Shown: positions 9,508-17,689, counted from the first letter of the stretch. The stretch: DNA of 64,000 nucleotides from UBA1163 sp049513055 (GCA_049513055.1 JBEKWN010000011.1:102682-166681), one strand, 5' to 3'. A program made the numbers and translations. Notes: generated from the letters alone by a model not told the origin.

Positions 9508-9596
9508 TTCAACCTTCGGCAGCTCGGCCATCTTCTCAAAAGATCCGCCGCTTTCCGTCCCCCCCTCGTGGAAAGGTTGGCTTTATCGAGTGAACC
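9506..9596 (-). promoter_or_regulatory. GEMM-like cyclic-dinucleotide riboswitch aptamer (candidate)
   Basis: On the minus strand a 91-nt leader segment is closed by P1 GGTTCA (9596-9591) with TGAACC (9511-9506). Inside are a CC...GG hairpin (CCTTTC, loop CACGA, G-run), the core GGGACGGAAAGC, a second hairpin ATCTT/AAGAT, and GGCCGAGCTGCCGAAGG. This matches the GEMM-I layout: P1b, then GGGACGCAAAGCC, then P2, then a GGTAGCC-GGGTTACCGA-like segment. The first core strand reads AAAGCCAACC instead of AAGGCAAACC, so ligand identity (c-di-GMP, cGAMP or neither) is open. It lies just downstream of a sigma-70 promoter and upstream of a terminator, the classical riboswitch arrangement. Confidence 0.6.
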
Positions 9597-9608
9597 TAAT
9601 TGCTTAAA

Positions 9609-9637
9609 TCTAAATCAAAATTCATTGGGTTTGTCAA
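9609..9637 (-). promoter_or_regulatory. Sigma-70 promoter for the tpsA-tpsB transcript
   Basis: TTGACA at 9637-9632, a 17-base spacer and TTTAGA at 9614-9609 on the minus strand. The predicted start of transcription falls a few bases before riboswitch helix P1, which supports both calls. Confidence 0.5.
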
Positions 9638-9721
9638 GCAAAAATTTGGCTGGAATCGTGCAAGAAGAATCGGATGATTCTTAAGACTCTGTTCTTGTTG
9701 AATCAAAGGTAAGAAGAAATC

Positions 9722-9753
9722 AAAAAGGGGTTGCAAATGACTTACAACCCCTT
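9722..9753 (-). terminator. Terminator of the initiator tRNA gene
   Basis: Minus-strand hairpin AAGGGGTTG / CAACCCCTT followed by a run of five T, starting 10 bases after the CCA end of the tRNA. Confidence 0.75.
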
Positions 9754-9762
9754 AAATTGTTT

Positions 9763-9839
<77 letters not shown>

Positions 9840-10065
9840 ATCTAATCATTTCTAATCCATTCATAGAAATTTGTCAAGCTTTTCCAGACCTTTCTTGACC
9901 CATCCGACTTGCGAAGCCTTGGGCGTGAGCCCTCAGCCTGAGCGATCCACTGAGCTCGCGCCGAAGTCTCTGGCCAAAGAAATCCCCTGGCGTTGGTGCT
10001 TCAGGTGTGAAGGGTTGACAACCCCCTACCTGTCCCGTAGAATACGTTAAAGATGTGACCTTGTC

Positions 10066-10084
10066 CCTGCCTGCGGCAGACAGG
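10066..10084. repeat. CCTGCCTG-type short palindrome
   Basis: CCTGCCTG and CAGACAGG flank a 3-base loop just upstream of lptF. Related CCTGCCT/AGGCAGG palindromes occur at 28201-28219 and 41468-41501, all intergenic, so this is an interspersed family. The preceding segment (about 9893-10040) is GC-rich, has no gene and also looks like repeat DNA. Confidence 0.5.
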
Positions 10085-10106
10085 CGTGTCACAGGACGAA
10101 ATCCCT

Positions 10107-11288
10107 ATGAAGAAAACCACTTACCTCTATATCTTGAAGGAAATTATTCCTATTTTTCTTATAGGTCTGATGACTTTTACCATCATCCTCTTGATGGATA
10201 AAATCTTCAAGCTGATCGAATTGATTATTAATAGGGGTGGAAATATTAAAAACATCTTGATGCTCCTTATCTACATCGCCCCCTCCTTCCTCACTTTTAC
10301 TATCCCCATAGCGGTCCTTCTCGGAATCCTCCTCGCCTTTGGCCGGCTATCCGGGGATAGTGAAATTATTGCCTTCAAAGCTTCAGGAATAAGTCTTTAT
10401 CAGCTTTTTATCCCCATCTCTTTTTTTTCTATCTGTGCTTTTCTCATCACGACTTTTTTGGTCTTCTATGGGCTCCCATGGGGCAACCGAGGTTTTATGG
10501 CCACGCTCTATCTCCTTGCTCAATCTAAACCAGACGTGGAAATCAAAGAGCGAGTTTTCAACGCTATGTTCAATGGCCTCATCGTCTATGTGGACAAGGT
10601 TCCCATTCAAGGGAAAAAGATGGAGGGGATTTTAATTTATGATGAAAGAGACAAGGAGAAGGTCAATACCATCTTTGCCAAAGAGGGTTTTCTCACCAGC
10701 AATCCCTCGTCTCAGGATGTGGTATTAAAGCTCCTCAATGGAGAGGTTCATCGGTTTGAACCCAAGACGATGGCATATCAAAAAATGCAATTTGACGCCT
10801 ATGATCTAAAAATTGAATTGGGGAAAGCCCTCGCTGCCTTTGAAAATAAGCTTAAAGAACATGAGATGTCGATTGATGAGATTAAAGAAAAGATAGCAAA
10901 GATGAAGAAACAAGGGGAAGACACTACCTCTCAGGAAGTCGAACTCCACAAACGATATGCCATTCCCTTTGCCTGCATCGTTTTTGGTCTCCTCGGGGTT
11001 CCTCTGGGCGTCCAACCCCGACGTTCAGGAAGGTCATACGGGTTTGTCTTCAGCATTCTTATCTTATTGGGTTACTATGTTTCCCTCATTGCCTTCGAAT
11101 TGCTTGCTGTGAGAAAAACTGTTCCCGCCTTCTTGGCAGGTTGGTTTCCTACCTTACTGTTCGGGAGTCTGGGTATCTACCTTCTGATTAAGGCGGCTAA
11201 TGAATCACCCTTCAAACCGGCCGTATGGGTGATCGAAGGTCTCGATCTCCTCCAGAAAAAATGGAGAAAGGTTTCTAACCATGCATGA
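10107..11288 (+). CDS. lptF: LPS export permease LptF
   Basis: A membrane subunit of the LptB2FG ABC transporter, which extracts lipopolysaccharide from the inner membrane and passes it to the LptC-LptA bridge. The YjgP/YjgQ-family layout is clear: three N-terminal membrane helices (about residues 8-120), a periplasmic beta-jellyroll domain (about 130-260) and three C-terminal helices (about 290-370). The motif RRSGRSYGF in the fifth-helix region is conserved in the family. I chose the ATG at 10107 (AGGA about 9 bases upstream, MKKTTYLYILKE) over the in-frame GTG at 10086, which falls next to the palindromic repeat. lptG follows with an 8-base overlap. Confidence 0.93.
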   Translation: MKKTTYLYILKEIIPIFLIGLMTFTIILLMDKIFKLIELIINRGGNIKNILMLLIYIAPSFLTFTIPIAVLLGILLAFGRLSGDSEIIAFKASGISLYQLFIPISFFSICAFLITTFLVFYGLPWGNRGFMATLYLLAQSKPDVEIKERVFNAMFNGLIVYVDKVPIQGKKMEGILIYDERDKEKVNTIFAKEGFLTSNPSSQDVVLKLLNGEVHRFEPKTMAYQKMQFDAYDLKIELGKALAAFENKLKEHEMSIDEIKEKIAKMKKQGEDTTSQEVELHKRYAIPFACIVFGLLGVPLGVQPRRSGRSYGFVFSILILLGYYVSLIAFELLAVRKTVPAFLAGWFPTLLFGSLGIYLLIKAANESPFKPAVWVIEGLDLLQKKWRKVSNHA

Positions 11289-12375
11289 TTATCATCGGAC
11301 CCTCCATCGCTATGTCATTCGCGAATTCCTGAAGATATTTGGTTTAAGTCTAAGCAGTTTGATCCTCATCTATGTCGTCGTGCTATTTTTTCAAAAGATG
11401 AATCTCTTCAGCAGGTATAACGCTCCTTTCCACCTGATCTTCGTTTACTTCCTTTATAAGATTCCGGAGGTCACCTTTCAATTTACCCTTCCTTATGCTA
11501 TTCTATTGGCGACCCTTCTCACGCTTGGCACCCTTTCACGACATAGTGAGGTCACGGCGATGAAAGCAGGGGGGGTCAGCCTTTACCGAATTACGTTCCC
11601 ATTGCTTCTCATTGCCCTCATGATCAGTTTCTTTTCCTTCCTCGGCAATGAATACCTCGTTCCCATCACCTACCAGAAAACCCGATACCTGCTGGATGTC
11701 CAGGTTCGAAAAGAAAAGCCAGCGGGTTTTTTTAAGAATTATAAGATATGGTATCGTAGCGATCACCGCATCTTGAACATCCGACTTCTCGATCCTCAGA
11801 AAAAGGTCTTGAGCGGTTTTACCCTTTATCAATTTGATGATAATTTTCTATGTACGAAACGGATTGATGCCCAAGAGGTAAAATGGGAGGAGGGTCGATG
11901 GTGGTTCTATGACGGAACCGTCCGCGATTTTGGAGAGAGCGGCTCCGCCCAGATCACTCCTTTTAAGAAAATAGAACTCAATTTGGGGGAGGATTGGGAG
12001 TCTTTACAAAGAATCGGGCGACATTCGGAAGAGATGAGTTACGGAACACTTTGGACTTACATCCAGAGGATCCAAGCCTCAGGCTACGACGCAACCCGAT
12101 ATCTTGTTGATCTCCATTCTAAGCTCTCCACCCCTTTCTTAAACTTGATCATGGTCTTAATCGGCATCCCCTTCGCCTTGAAAACCAGTCGGTCTGGGGG
12201 AGTGGCTTTGAGCCTTGGGATTAGTGTGATGCTTGGTTTTGTCTATGGGGTCATCTTTTACATTTTTATATCCTTCGGAAAATCGGGGGTTCTCGCCCCC
12301 TTTCTCTCCTGTTGGATCCCTACCGTTCTCTTTGGTCTGGCCGGAATTTTCACCTTGATGAGCATCAGGCAATAA
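11281..12375 (+). CDS. lptG: LPS export permease LptG
   Basis: The second membrane subunit of LptB2FG, 364 residues with the same topology as LptF: helices at about 20-40, 60-90 and 100-125, a periplasmic jellyroll (about 130-265), then three C-terminal helices with KTSRSGGVALSLG before the last pair. It starts 8 bases inside the lptF gene, indicating translational coupling, and is the last gene of this two-gene unit. The ATPase lptB is not in the window, as is usual when lptFG stand apart from the lptCAB locus. Assigning LptF versus LptG rests on gene order and N-terminal similarity. Confidence 0.92.
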   Translation: MHDYHRTLHRYVIREFLKIFGLSLSSLILIYVVVLFFQKMNLFSRYNAPFHLIFVYFLYKIPEVTFQFTLPYAILLATLLTLGTLSRHSEVTAMKAGGVSLYRITFPLLLIALMISFFSFLGNEYLVPITYQKTRYLLDVQVRKEKPAGFFKNYKIWYRSDHRILNIRLLDPQKKVLSGFTLYQFDDNFLCTKRIDAQEVKWEEGRWWFYDGTVRDFGESGSAQITPFKKIELNLGEDWESLQRIGRHSEEMSYGTLWTYIQRIQASGYDATRYLVDLHSKLSTPFLNLIMVLIGIPFALKTSRSGGVALSLGISVMLGFVYGVIFYIFISFGKSGVLAPFLSCWIPTVLFGLAGIFTLMSIRQ

Positions 12376-12401
12376 AGAAGAAGCATCAAATAACAAAGTT
12401 A

Positions 12402-12456
12402 TTGGGTCATTAGGTCATTAGTCATTTAATGACTTAATTACGTAGTGACTTAATGA
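12402..12456. repeat. TCATTA/TAATGA palindromic repeat
   Basis: GGTCATTAGGTCATTAGTCA reads against TGACTTAATTACGTAGTGACTTAATGACC, an imperfect palindrome between the convergent lptG and ccdA-like genes. A second copy of the same type lies at 34216-34276. It may serve as a bidirectional terminator; it also fits the interspersed repeat families of this genome. Confidence 0.5.
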
Positions 12457-12493
12457 CCAAGAAGATTCTGATATTCGTCATTTCTAAGGTGAA

Positions 12494-13222
12494 TCAGGGA
12501 TTGGTCAGGGCATTTAGGTAGGAATTGATATCTTTAAACGTATCGGTCAGGAAAAGAATCCCAATACCGATCAGGAAAAGACCACTCACGATAGTGATGA
12601 CCCTCATGTATCGTTTTATTTTATCAAAGGCAGAGAGGAATGAATTAAAAGCCAGGGAGGAAAGAAAAAATGGAATCCCCAGGCCTATCGAATAGTAAGT
12701 CAACAGCAGGATTCCCGTCGTAAAACTTTTCGATGTGCTGGCGTAGATGAGGATCATGGAGAGGATCGGTCCGATACAAGGGGTCCACCCTGCTGCAAAA
12801 GCCACTCCCACAAGGAATGAACCTGCATAACCCAAGGGTTTCTTCCTCATCTCAAATCTTTTTTCCATTTGCAGAAAAGGAATATTGATGATTCCGGTGA
12901 AGTGGATACCCAGGAGGATGATGAGCACCCCTCCTCCTTTCATAATCCAGTATTGATATTGAGCCAATACCTGTCCTAAATAAGTGGCGGAGGCACCCAT
13001 CAGGATAAAAACCAATGAAAATCCCATGATGAAGAACAGGGAATGAAAGATAGTGGCCCACCTCAACTTCGACCTGGCTTCAACATCTGTGAGTTCTTTG
13101 AAGGAAACCCCTGTGATGTAAGTGATATAAGAGGGAACCAAGGGAAGAACGCAGGGTGAGGCGAAGGAGAGAAGTCCTGCAGAAAAGGCGATCATCCCTG
13201 AAATCTCTTGTGGCTGGCTCAT
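12494..13222 (-). CDS. ccdA: CcdA-type cytochrome c biogenesis / thiol transporter
   Basis: A 242-residue polytopic protein of the DsbD/CcdA family, which carries reducing equivalents from cytoplasmic thioredoxin across the inner membrane to periplasmic thiols, mainly for cytochrome c maturation. Six helices are visible. The redox Cys pair is in the expected places: FASPCVLPLVPSY in helix 1 (about residue 23) and GWTPCIGPIL in helix 4 (about residue 146). The size is that of the short CcdA type without DsbD's periplasmic domains. It stands alone, transcribed leftward, convergent with lptG and divergent from the thiamine-binding protein gene. No partner thioredoxin-like gene is adjacent, so the acceptor is unknown. 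Confidence 0.9.
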   Translation of the reverse strand: MSQPQEISGMIAFSAGLLSFASPCVLPLVPSYITYITGVSFKELTDVEARSKLRWATIFHSLFFIMGFSLVFILMGASATYLGQVLAQYQYWIMKGGGVLIILLGIHFTGIINIPFLQMEKRFEMRKKPLGYAGSFLVGVAFAAGWTPCIGPILSMILIYASTSKSFTTGILLLTYYSIGLGIPFFLSSLAFNSFLSAFDKIKRYMRVITIVSGLFLIGIGILFLTDTFKDINSYLNALTNP

Positions 13223-13292
13223 GGCTGGTTTAAATCATTATACTCCATTCCTCACCAAATAAAAATATTTTTATTACCACTCTTCAATACCG

Positions 13293-13321
13293 TTGACAAC
13301 TCATTGAGTTGATGATAATTT
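13293..13321 (+). promoter_or_regulatory. Sigma-70 promoter upstream of the MTH1187-family gene
   Basis: TTGACA (13293-13298), 17-base spacer, TAATTT (13316-13321), ending 54 bases before the start codon. No TPP riboswitch is visible in this leader, although the gene belongs to a thiamine-binding family. Confidence 0.5.
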
Positions 13322-13375
13322 TTTAATATCCTATTTAGGATTCTAAAACTTAAATTTTCAGGATGGAGGAGAATC

Positions 13376-13684
13376 ATGGCAATTTTAGAAATCAGTGTCG
13401 TACCTATTGGCACGGGCGATACGAGCCTCAGCGCTTATGTGGCAGATTGCCTTCGTATTTTGAAAAAAGAAAAAGTCCATTACGAACTCTCATCAATGGG
13501 AACAAACATCGAGGGGAACCTCAAAGACCTATTCAAAATCGCCATTAAAATGCATCAGATTCCTTTTAAAAAAGGCGCCCTTCGGGTTTTAACCACTTTA
13601 AAGATTGATGATCGAAGGGATAAAAAGGGCACTCTGGAAGGTAAAAAGAGAGCCGTAAAAAGTAAATTAAGAAGAAAGAGTTAA
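13376..13684 (+). CDS. MTH1187/YkoF-like thiamine-binding protein (UPF0045)
   Basis: A 102-residue cytoplasmic protein of the UPF0045 (MTH1187) family, small ferredoxin-like tetramers; some members bind thiamine or its pyrimidine moiety. The family's N-terminal beta strand (ILEISVVPIGTG), the central YELSSMGTNIEG and the C-terminal VLTTLKIDDRRD are all present. A strong ribosome-binding site (GGAGGAG) precedes the ATG. The C-terminus has a short Lys/Arg-rich tail. It is monocistronic or co-transcribed with the MBL gene 68 bases downstream, which has its own promoter candidate. The physiological role is unknown. Confidence 0.87.
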   Translation: MAILEISVVPIGTGDTSLSAYVADCLRILKKEKVHYELSSMGTNIEGNLKDLFKIAIKMHQIPFKKGALRVLTTLKIDDRRDKKGTLEGKKRAVKSKLRRKS

Positions 13685-13694
13685 GAATTGTGAA

Positions 13695-13722
13695 TTGACT
13701 TTTTTATTCTCCCCGTTATATT
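13695..13722 (+). promoter_or_regulatory. Sigma-70 promoter upstream of the MBL hydrolase
   Basis: TTGACT (13695-13700), 16-base spacer, TATATT (13717-13722), 31 bases before the ATG; AAGGAGG lies between. Confidence 0.5.
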
Positions 13723-13752
13723 GAAAACAACTTTATATCAAAGGAGGTTCGA

Positions 13753-14409
13753 ATGAAGATCAAATGGTATGGACATGCAGCTTTTTTGATCACATCCGAT
13801 CAAGGAACTAAAATCATTATAGACCCTTATGAACCCGGGGCTTTTGGCGGTCAACTTTCTTACGGGAAGATTAAAGACCAGGTCGATATCGTTATAACCA
13901 GTCATGATCACGCTGATCACAATTATACCAAGGATCTTCCTGGAACTCCTCAGGTTGTAAAAGGAAGTGGCTCTAAAACAATAAAAGGAATTCCGATTAA
14001 AGGCATTGCCACTTACCACGACCCTTCTAAGGGGAGTGAACGAGGTGCCAACACCATCTTCACACTCAAGATCGATAATATTCAACTCTGTCACCTTGGA
14101 GACCTGGGACACCTTCTGAGCGATAAAGAATTGGCTGAGATAGGTCCGGTGGACATTGTCCTGATCCCCGTAGGGGGGTTTTTCACTATTGACTCAAAAG
14201 AAGCAACCCGTGTCGCCGAACAGATAAAACCTAAAATCCTCATCCCTATGCATTTCAAGACAGAGAAATGCGGATTTCCTATTTCACCGGTGGAAGACTT
14301 TCTAAAAGGAAAAACAAACGCAAAACGACCCAAGGCCAATGAAGCCACTTTCGACAAAGCAACCCTTCCTCAGCAGATGGAGATTGTGGTCTTAGAACAC
14401 GCCCTGTGA
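13753..14409 (+). CDS. MBL-fold metal-dependent hydrolase (UlaG/UPF0173-like)
   Basis: A 218-residue metallo-beta-lactamase fold protein. The metal-binding motif SHDHADH is at about residues 54-60. Further ligands are likely His in CHLGDLGHL (about 113-121) and IPMHFKTEKCG near residue 160. The opening strand KIKWYGHAAFLI places it in the UlaG/UPF0173-like branch of broad-specificity hydrolases. The substrate cannot be predicted. A near-consensus ribosome-binding site (AAGGAGG) precedes the ATG. The stop codon TGA overlaps the target-site duplication of the MITE immediately downstream, so the element inserted at the very end of the gene, and the last residues may differ from the ancestral ones. 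Confidence 0.88.
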   Translation: MKIKWYGHAAFLITSDQGTKIIIDPYEPGAFGGQLSYGKIKDQVDIVITSHDHADHNYTKDLPGTPQVVKGSGSKTIKGIPIKGIATYHDPSKGSERGANTIFTLKIDNIQLCHLGDLGHLLSDKELAEIGPVDIVLIPVGGFFTIDSKEATRVAEQIKPKILIPMHFKTEKCGFPISPVEDFLKGKTNAKRPKANEATFDKATLPQQMEIVVLEHAL

Positions 14410-14410
14410 A

Positions 14411-14510
14411 CCCCGTTAGAAAGGGTGGGGTTTAAACCTTACCCCTTCTTGATGTAAGGATAGGGATTTATATTCAGCCTGGATTAAAGGGCGTGTTTTT
14501 CTAACAGGGG
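14411..14510. mobile_element. 100-bp MITE, copy 1, with TGAA target duplication
   Basis: The ends are CCCCGTTAGAAA (14411-14422) and TTTCTAACAGGGG, an inverted repeat with one extra base. Direct repeats TGAA flank it at 14407-14410 and 14511-14514. It shares ends and a 4-bp target duplication with the 127-bp copy at 21049-21175. It fills the gap between the MBL gene and hpt and supplies the AGGGG that acts as the hpt ribosome-binding site. No coding capacity. Confidence 0.75.
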
Positions 14511-14518
14511 TGAAGCAT

Positions 14519-15061
14519 ATGGAAGGATATCGCCTCAATCCATTGCTCTCTCAGGAACAGATCGCTTCCATCGTTCAAGGTTTGGCAAATCAAATCTCGA
14601 AGGATTATGCCGGAAAAGAATTGGTGTTGGTGTGTATCCTGAAAGGGGCTTTCATGTTTCTCTCCGACCTGATTCGCCACCTCCGGATCCCCGTTCAAGT
14701 TGATTTTGTTCGTTTAGCCAGTTATGGGTCCGGGATGAAAACCTCTGGCAAAATTGAGATTACCAAAGACATCGAAATTCCCCTTGAGAAAAAGGATGTC
14801 CTCATCATCGAAGATATCATTGACAGTGGTCGAACACTCCAGTTCCTTAAGGACCGGTTGGCACTCTCGGGCCCCCGTTCTATCAAGGTTTGTGCCCTTT
14901 TAGATAAGAAAGCCCGTAGAGAGGTTGATATGGAGGCGGATTATCTTGGAACCGAAGTGGATGATATCTTCATTGTAGGGTACGGGATTGACTTTAATGA
15001 GAACTATCGCCATTTACCTGAAATTTATTATGTTACCCCCATGGATCACCCAAAGGGATAG
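14519..15061 (+). CDS. hpt: Hypoxanthine phosphoribosyltransferase
   Basis: A purine salvage enzyme that transfers ribose 5-phosphate from PRPP to hypoxanthine or guanine. About 180 residues, normal for bacterial Hpt. The PRPP-binding loop VLIIEDIIDSGRT is complete, LVCILKGAFMF forms the conserved N-terminal strand, and DFVRLASYGSGMKTSG is the catalytic flap region. The C-terminal YGIDFNENYRHLPEI is typical. The ATG at 14519 has AGGGG 8 bases upstream; an in-frame GTG at 14510 would add three residues. The ribosome-binding site lies within the end of a MITE. The next gene starts inside this one. Confidence 0.95.
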   Translation: MEGYRLNPLLSQEQIASIVQGLANQISKDYAGKELVLVCILKGAFMFLSDLIRHLRIPVQVDFVRLASYGSGMKTSGKIEITKDIEIPLEKKDVLIIEDIIDSGRTLQFLKDRLALSGPRSIKVCALLDKKARREVDMEADYLGTEVDDIFIVGYGIDFNENYRHLPEIYYVTPMDHPKG

Positions 15062-16805
15062 GGGATGGAAGTTTATCCTCGCCTTCCTTTTCTTGCTCTT
15101 CTTGCAAAGCCCTTCCTTCTCCCAGCCCCAGCCTGATGATACGGGTCTCTTCAGAGAAGGAGAGATCCTTCTTTCAAAAGGTGACACGGAAAAGGCACTT
15201 TGGCGTTTTAAGAGGTTGATTACTGAATTTCCAAAAAGTTCTCTCTTCAACGAAGCCAAATTCAGGATGGGAATCTGTTATACCCAACTCAAAAGGCATC
15301 AAGATGCCATTCGTATTCTCAACGAACTCCTCCCCACCTTCCTTTCTCCATCCAGAATGGTACAGGTCTTTAGTTTGCTGGGAGACAACCACCTCGAATT
15401 AAATGATCGTCTCACCGCTCTCCATTGGTATGGGAAGGGTCTCCTCATCCCTGCTCAACCCAACGAGGAGCTAAGAAAGAAGGTGAAATCCATCATGGAT
15501 ACCTCTGATTCGGAAGAGGAATTAAAGTCCATTGAATCTCTCTACCGGGGGGCTTATGCAGGAGGTTATGCAAAATTGAAATTGGCCCAGATGGCCAAGC
15601 GCCAAGGAAATGTCACTCTTGCAAAAAGATTTCTAACGGAATTGGAAAAAGAATACCGAGGCATGGACTATATGCCCCTAGCCAAAGAGCTCTTTGAAAC
15701 GATCCCTCTTTCCACCCGATCCAAATATACAGTGGGGGTTATTCTCCCTTTGAGTGGGATTCATCGCCCTTTTGGAGAAAGAGCCCTGCAGGGAATTCAA
15801 TCGGCTATAAAAGAAACTGATTCCTCTTTGATCTCATTAGCCATTCGTGATTCTAAAGGGAGTCCAGGAGGGGCAGAAAAAGTGGTTGAGGAGTTGGTGA
15901 ACAAAGAAAGAGTGATTGCCATCATTGGACCCCTTCTCAGTATCGATGTTGACCGGGCAGCCAAAAAAGCCCAGCAATTAAAAGTTCCCCTTCTGACCCT
16001 TTCTCAAAAGGAGGTCCCTACCAATAAGGGGGATCTCGTCTTCCAGAATTCCCTCATCCCCTCAGAGCAGATCCAGACCCTTACTGACTTTGCCATCAAA
16101 GAATTGGACCTTCGCACCTTCGCCGTCTTTTATCCCAACTCCCCTTATGGACTTTATTTCAAAAATCTCTTCAATCAAGAGATTACTCGAAAAGGTGGAA
16201 AAGTCTTCGGGGTGGTCGTTTATCAAGAGAATCAGACGGATTTCAGTCAGGAGATCAAAGGATTTTTTAAGATCGAGACCATCCAGAAATACGACTCCCG
16301 GAAAAAAAAGGATGAGGAATTCACGGTAGGCGTTTCCATCGAAGGGCTTTTCATCCCTGATGCTCATGATCGTGTAGGGACCATCCTCTCTCAAATGGCT
16401 TACTATGATATAAAGGGATTGACCTTTTTAGGTACCAGTGCATGGAATGGTCCAGGCTTGATCTCAATTGGTGGGAAAGGAGCCGAAGGGTCGATCTTTG
16501 TTGATGCCTTTTTTAAAAAAGACCCCTCCCCTTGGGTCACCCTTTTTGTGGAAGAATTTCGAAAAACATACCAACGGGATCCTGAAACACTCGAAGCCCT
16601 GAGTTATGATGGGGCTAAACTCATAAAAGAAATCCTCCTATCCAAATCAATTTCCTCTCCTTTGCAACTGCAAGAAGAGCTCCGGCAAGTTAAAAATTTT
16701 CAGGGAGTTTCTGGTCTAAAGGGTTTTGGGGAAGATGGGAAAGCGATTCGAACCCTTTATATTCTGAAAGTGAACAAAGGACAAATTGAACAGATTTCGC
16801 CGTAA
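15030..16805 (+). CDS. LppC/LpoA-like penicillin-binding protein activator
   Basis: A ~590-residue exported protein. After a signal peptide (hydrophobic FILAFLFLLFLQSPSFSQ) come TPR-like helices (about residues 30-210: EGEILLSKGDTEKALWRFK, then AKFRMGICYTQLKRHQDAI) and a type I periplasmic-binding fold (about 230-590, opening YTVGVILPLSGIHRPFGERALQGI). This TPR-plus-ABC-binding layout is that of LpoA/LppC-type activators of bifunctional peptidoglycan synthases. In this branch the exact partner is unproven, and it may simply be a periplasmic ligand-binding protein. The start is uncertain: in-frame ATGs at 14988 and 15030 both overlap hpt; 15030 is closer to the signal peptide. No lipobox Cys is seen, unlike enterobacterial LpoA. 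Confidence 0.78.
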   Translation: MLPPWITQRDRGWKFILAFLFLLFLQSPSFSQPQPDDTGLFREGEILLSKGDTEKALWRFKRLITEFPKSSLFNEAKFRMGICYTQLKRHQDAIRILNELLPTFLSPSRMVQVFSLLGDNHLELNDRLTALHWYGKGLLIPAQPNEELRKKVKSIMDTSDSEEELKSIESLYRGAYAGGYAKLKLAQMAKRQGNVTLAKRFLTELEKEYRGMDYMPLAKELFETIPLSTRSKYTVGVILPLSGIHRPFGERALQGIQSAIKETDSSLISLAIRDSKGSPGGAEKVVEELVNKERVIAIIGPLLSIDVDRAAKKAQQLKVPLLTLSQKEVPTNKGDLVFQNSLIPSEQIQTLTDFAIKELDLRTFAVFYPNSPYGLYFKNLFNQEITRKGGKVFGVVVYQENQTDFSQEIKGFFKIETIQKYDSRKKKDEEFTVGVSIEGLFIPDAHDRVGTILSQMAYYDIKGLTFLGTSAWNGPGLISIGGKGAEGSIFVDAFFKKDPSPWVTLFVEEFRKTYQRDPETLEALSYDGAKLIKEILLSKSISSPLQLQEELRQVKNFQGVSGLKGFGEDGKAIRTLYILKVNKGQIEQISP

Positions 16806-16823
16806 TCCTCATCGGTTGATCCA

Positions 16824-17492
16824 ATGAAAAAACTCCATTCCTGGAACGTCAGCGTGGAGGAAGCCATCCAGATTCAAGAGGCCTTGAAAGATCGAATCAT
16901 TCTAAAAAAAACATTTTCAAAAGTGAGAACCATGGGAGGAGGAGATGTCGCCTATTCAAAAAATGAGAATCGCCTCTTCGGTGCCATCGTCATCCTCTCA
17001 TTCCCAGATATGGAAATCCTTGATATGGCCACGGCTGATGGGAAGATCCCTTTCCCCTATATCCCCACCCTTTTAAGTTTTCGGGAAGGCCCGATTCTGA
17101 TTAAAACCTTTCAGAGGTTAAAAATAAAACCCAATATCATGATTTTTGATGGTCAGGGCATCGCCCATCCTAGAGGAATGGGGCTTGCCTCACACATGGG
17201 CTTATGGTTAAACCTTCCATCCATCGGTTGCGCCAAGACCGCTTTGTTAGATGAATTTATCTCTCCAGGACCTTCAAAAGGAAGTTATGAATGGATTCGA
17301 AGGGAAGGGAAAAAAGTGGGTGCTGTTCTTAGAACCAAAGAAAACGTAAAACCTCTTTTTATCTCACCCGGTCATCGCATAGACCTATCGACGAGCATTC
17401 AACTCCTTCTTGAAAGCTGCCGGGGATTCCGAATACCCGAACCCCTCCGTAAAGCCCATCAACTCTCACGAAGCATGCTGCATCGCGCATAG
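16824..17492 (+). CDS. nfi: Endonuclease V (deoxyinosine 3'-endonuclease)
   Basis: A DNA repair enzyme that cleaves the second phosphodiester 3' of deoxyinosine. 222 residues, normal length. Conserved motifs: GGGDVAYSK (catalytic Asp near residue 37), PFPYIPTLLSFREGP (the PYIPG-type wedge, here PYIPT), FDGQGIAHPRGMGLASHMGL (second catalytic Asp near 110 and DNA contacts) and IGCAKT (Lys). All catalytic acids appear present. It begins 18 bases after the LppC-like gene, so it probably belongs to the same transcript as hpt. The ribosome-binding site is weak. Confidence 0.94.
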   Translation: MKKLHSWNVSVEEAIQIQEALKDRIILKKTFSKVRTMGGGDVAYSKNENRLFGAIVILSFPDMEILDMATADGKIPFPYIPTLLSFREGPILIKTFQRLKIKPNIMIFDGQGIAHPRGMGLASHMGLWLNLPSIGCAKTALLDEFISPGPSKGSYEWIRREGKKVGAVLRTKENVKPLFISPGHRIDLSTSIQLLLESCRGFRIPEPLRKAHQLSRSMLHRA

Positions 17493-17533
17493 GGCATAGC
17501 TCACGAATGAAAAGCAGCAAATCATAACCACTA

Positions 17534-17640
17534 ATTTACAAATGAATTCCAATAACCAAAATTCAAAATTTAAAAGGAAAATTCTTTTGGTCATTTGGAA
17601 TTGAAATTTGGAATTTATTTAGGATTTGGAAATTGTGAGT
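17534..17640. repeat. AT-rich imperfect palindromic intergenic repeat
   Basis: ATTCCAATAACCAAAATTCA reads against TTTGGTCATTTGGAATTGAA, and ATTTGGAATTT recurs. It lies between the convergent nfi and aminotransferase genes. It has no coding capacity and resembles the repeat-derived spacers elsewhere in the window. Confidence 0.4.
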
Positions 17641-17689
17641 TGTATTTTTGGATTTTGGATGCTATACGCCATGTCCTAAATACTTTGCC

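Noticed and set aside
13223..13375. TPP riboswitch upstream of the thiamine-binding protein
   Set aside because: No CTGAGA/ACCTGA-type core is found; only a promoter is visible.
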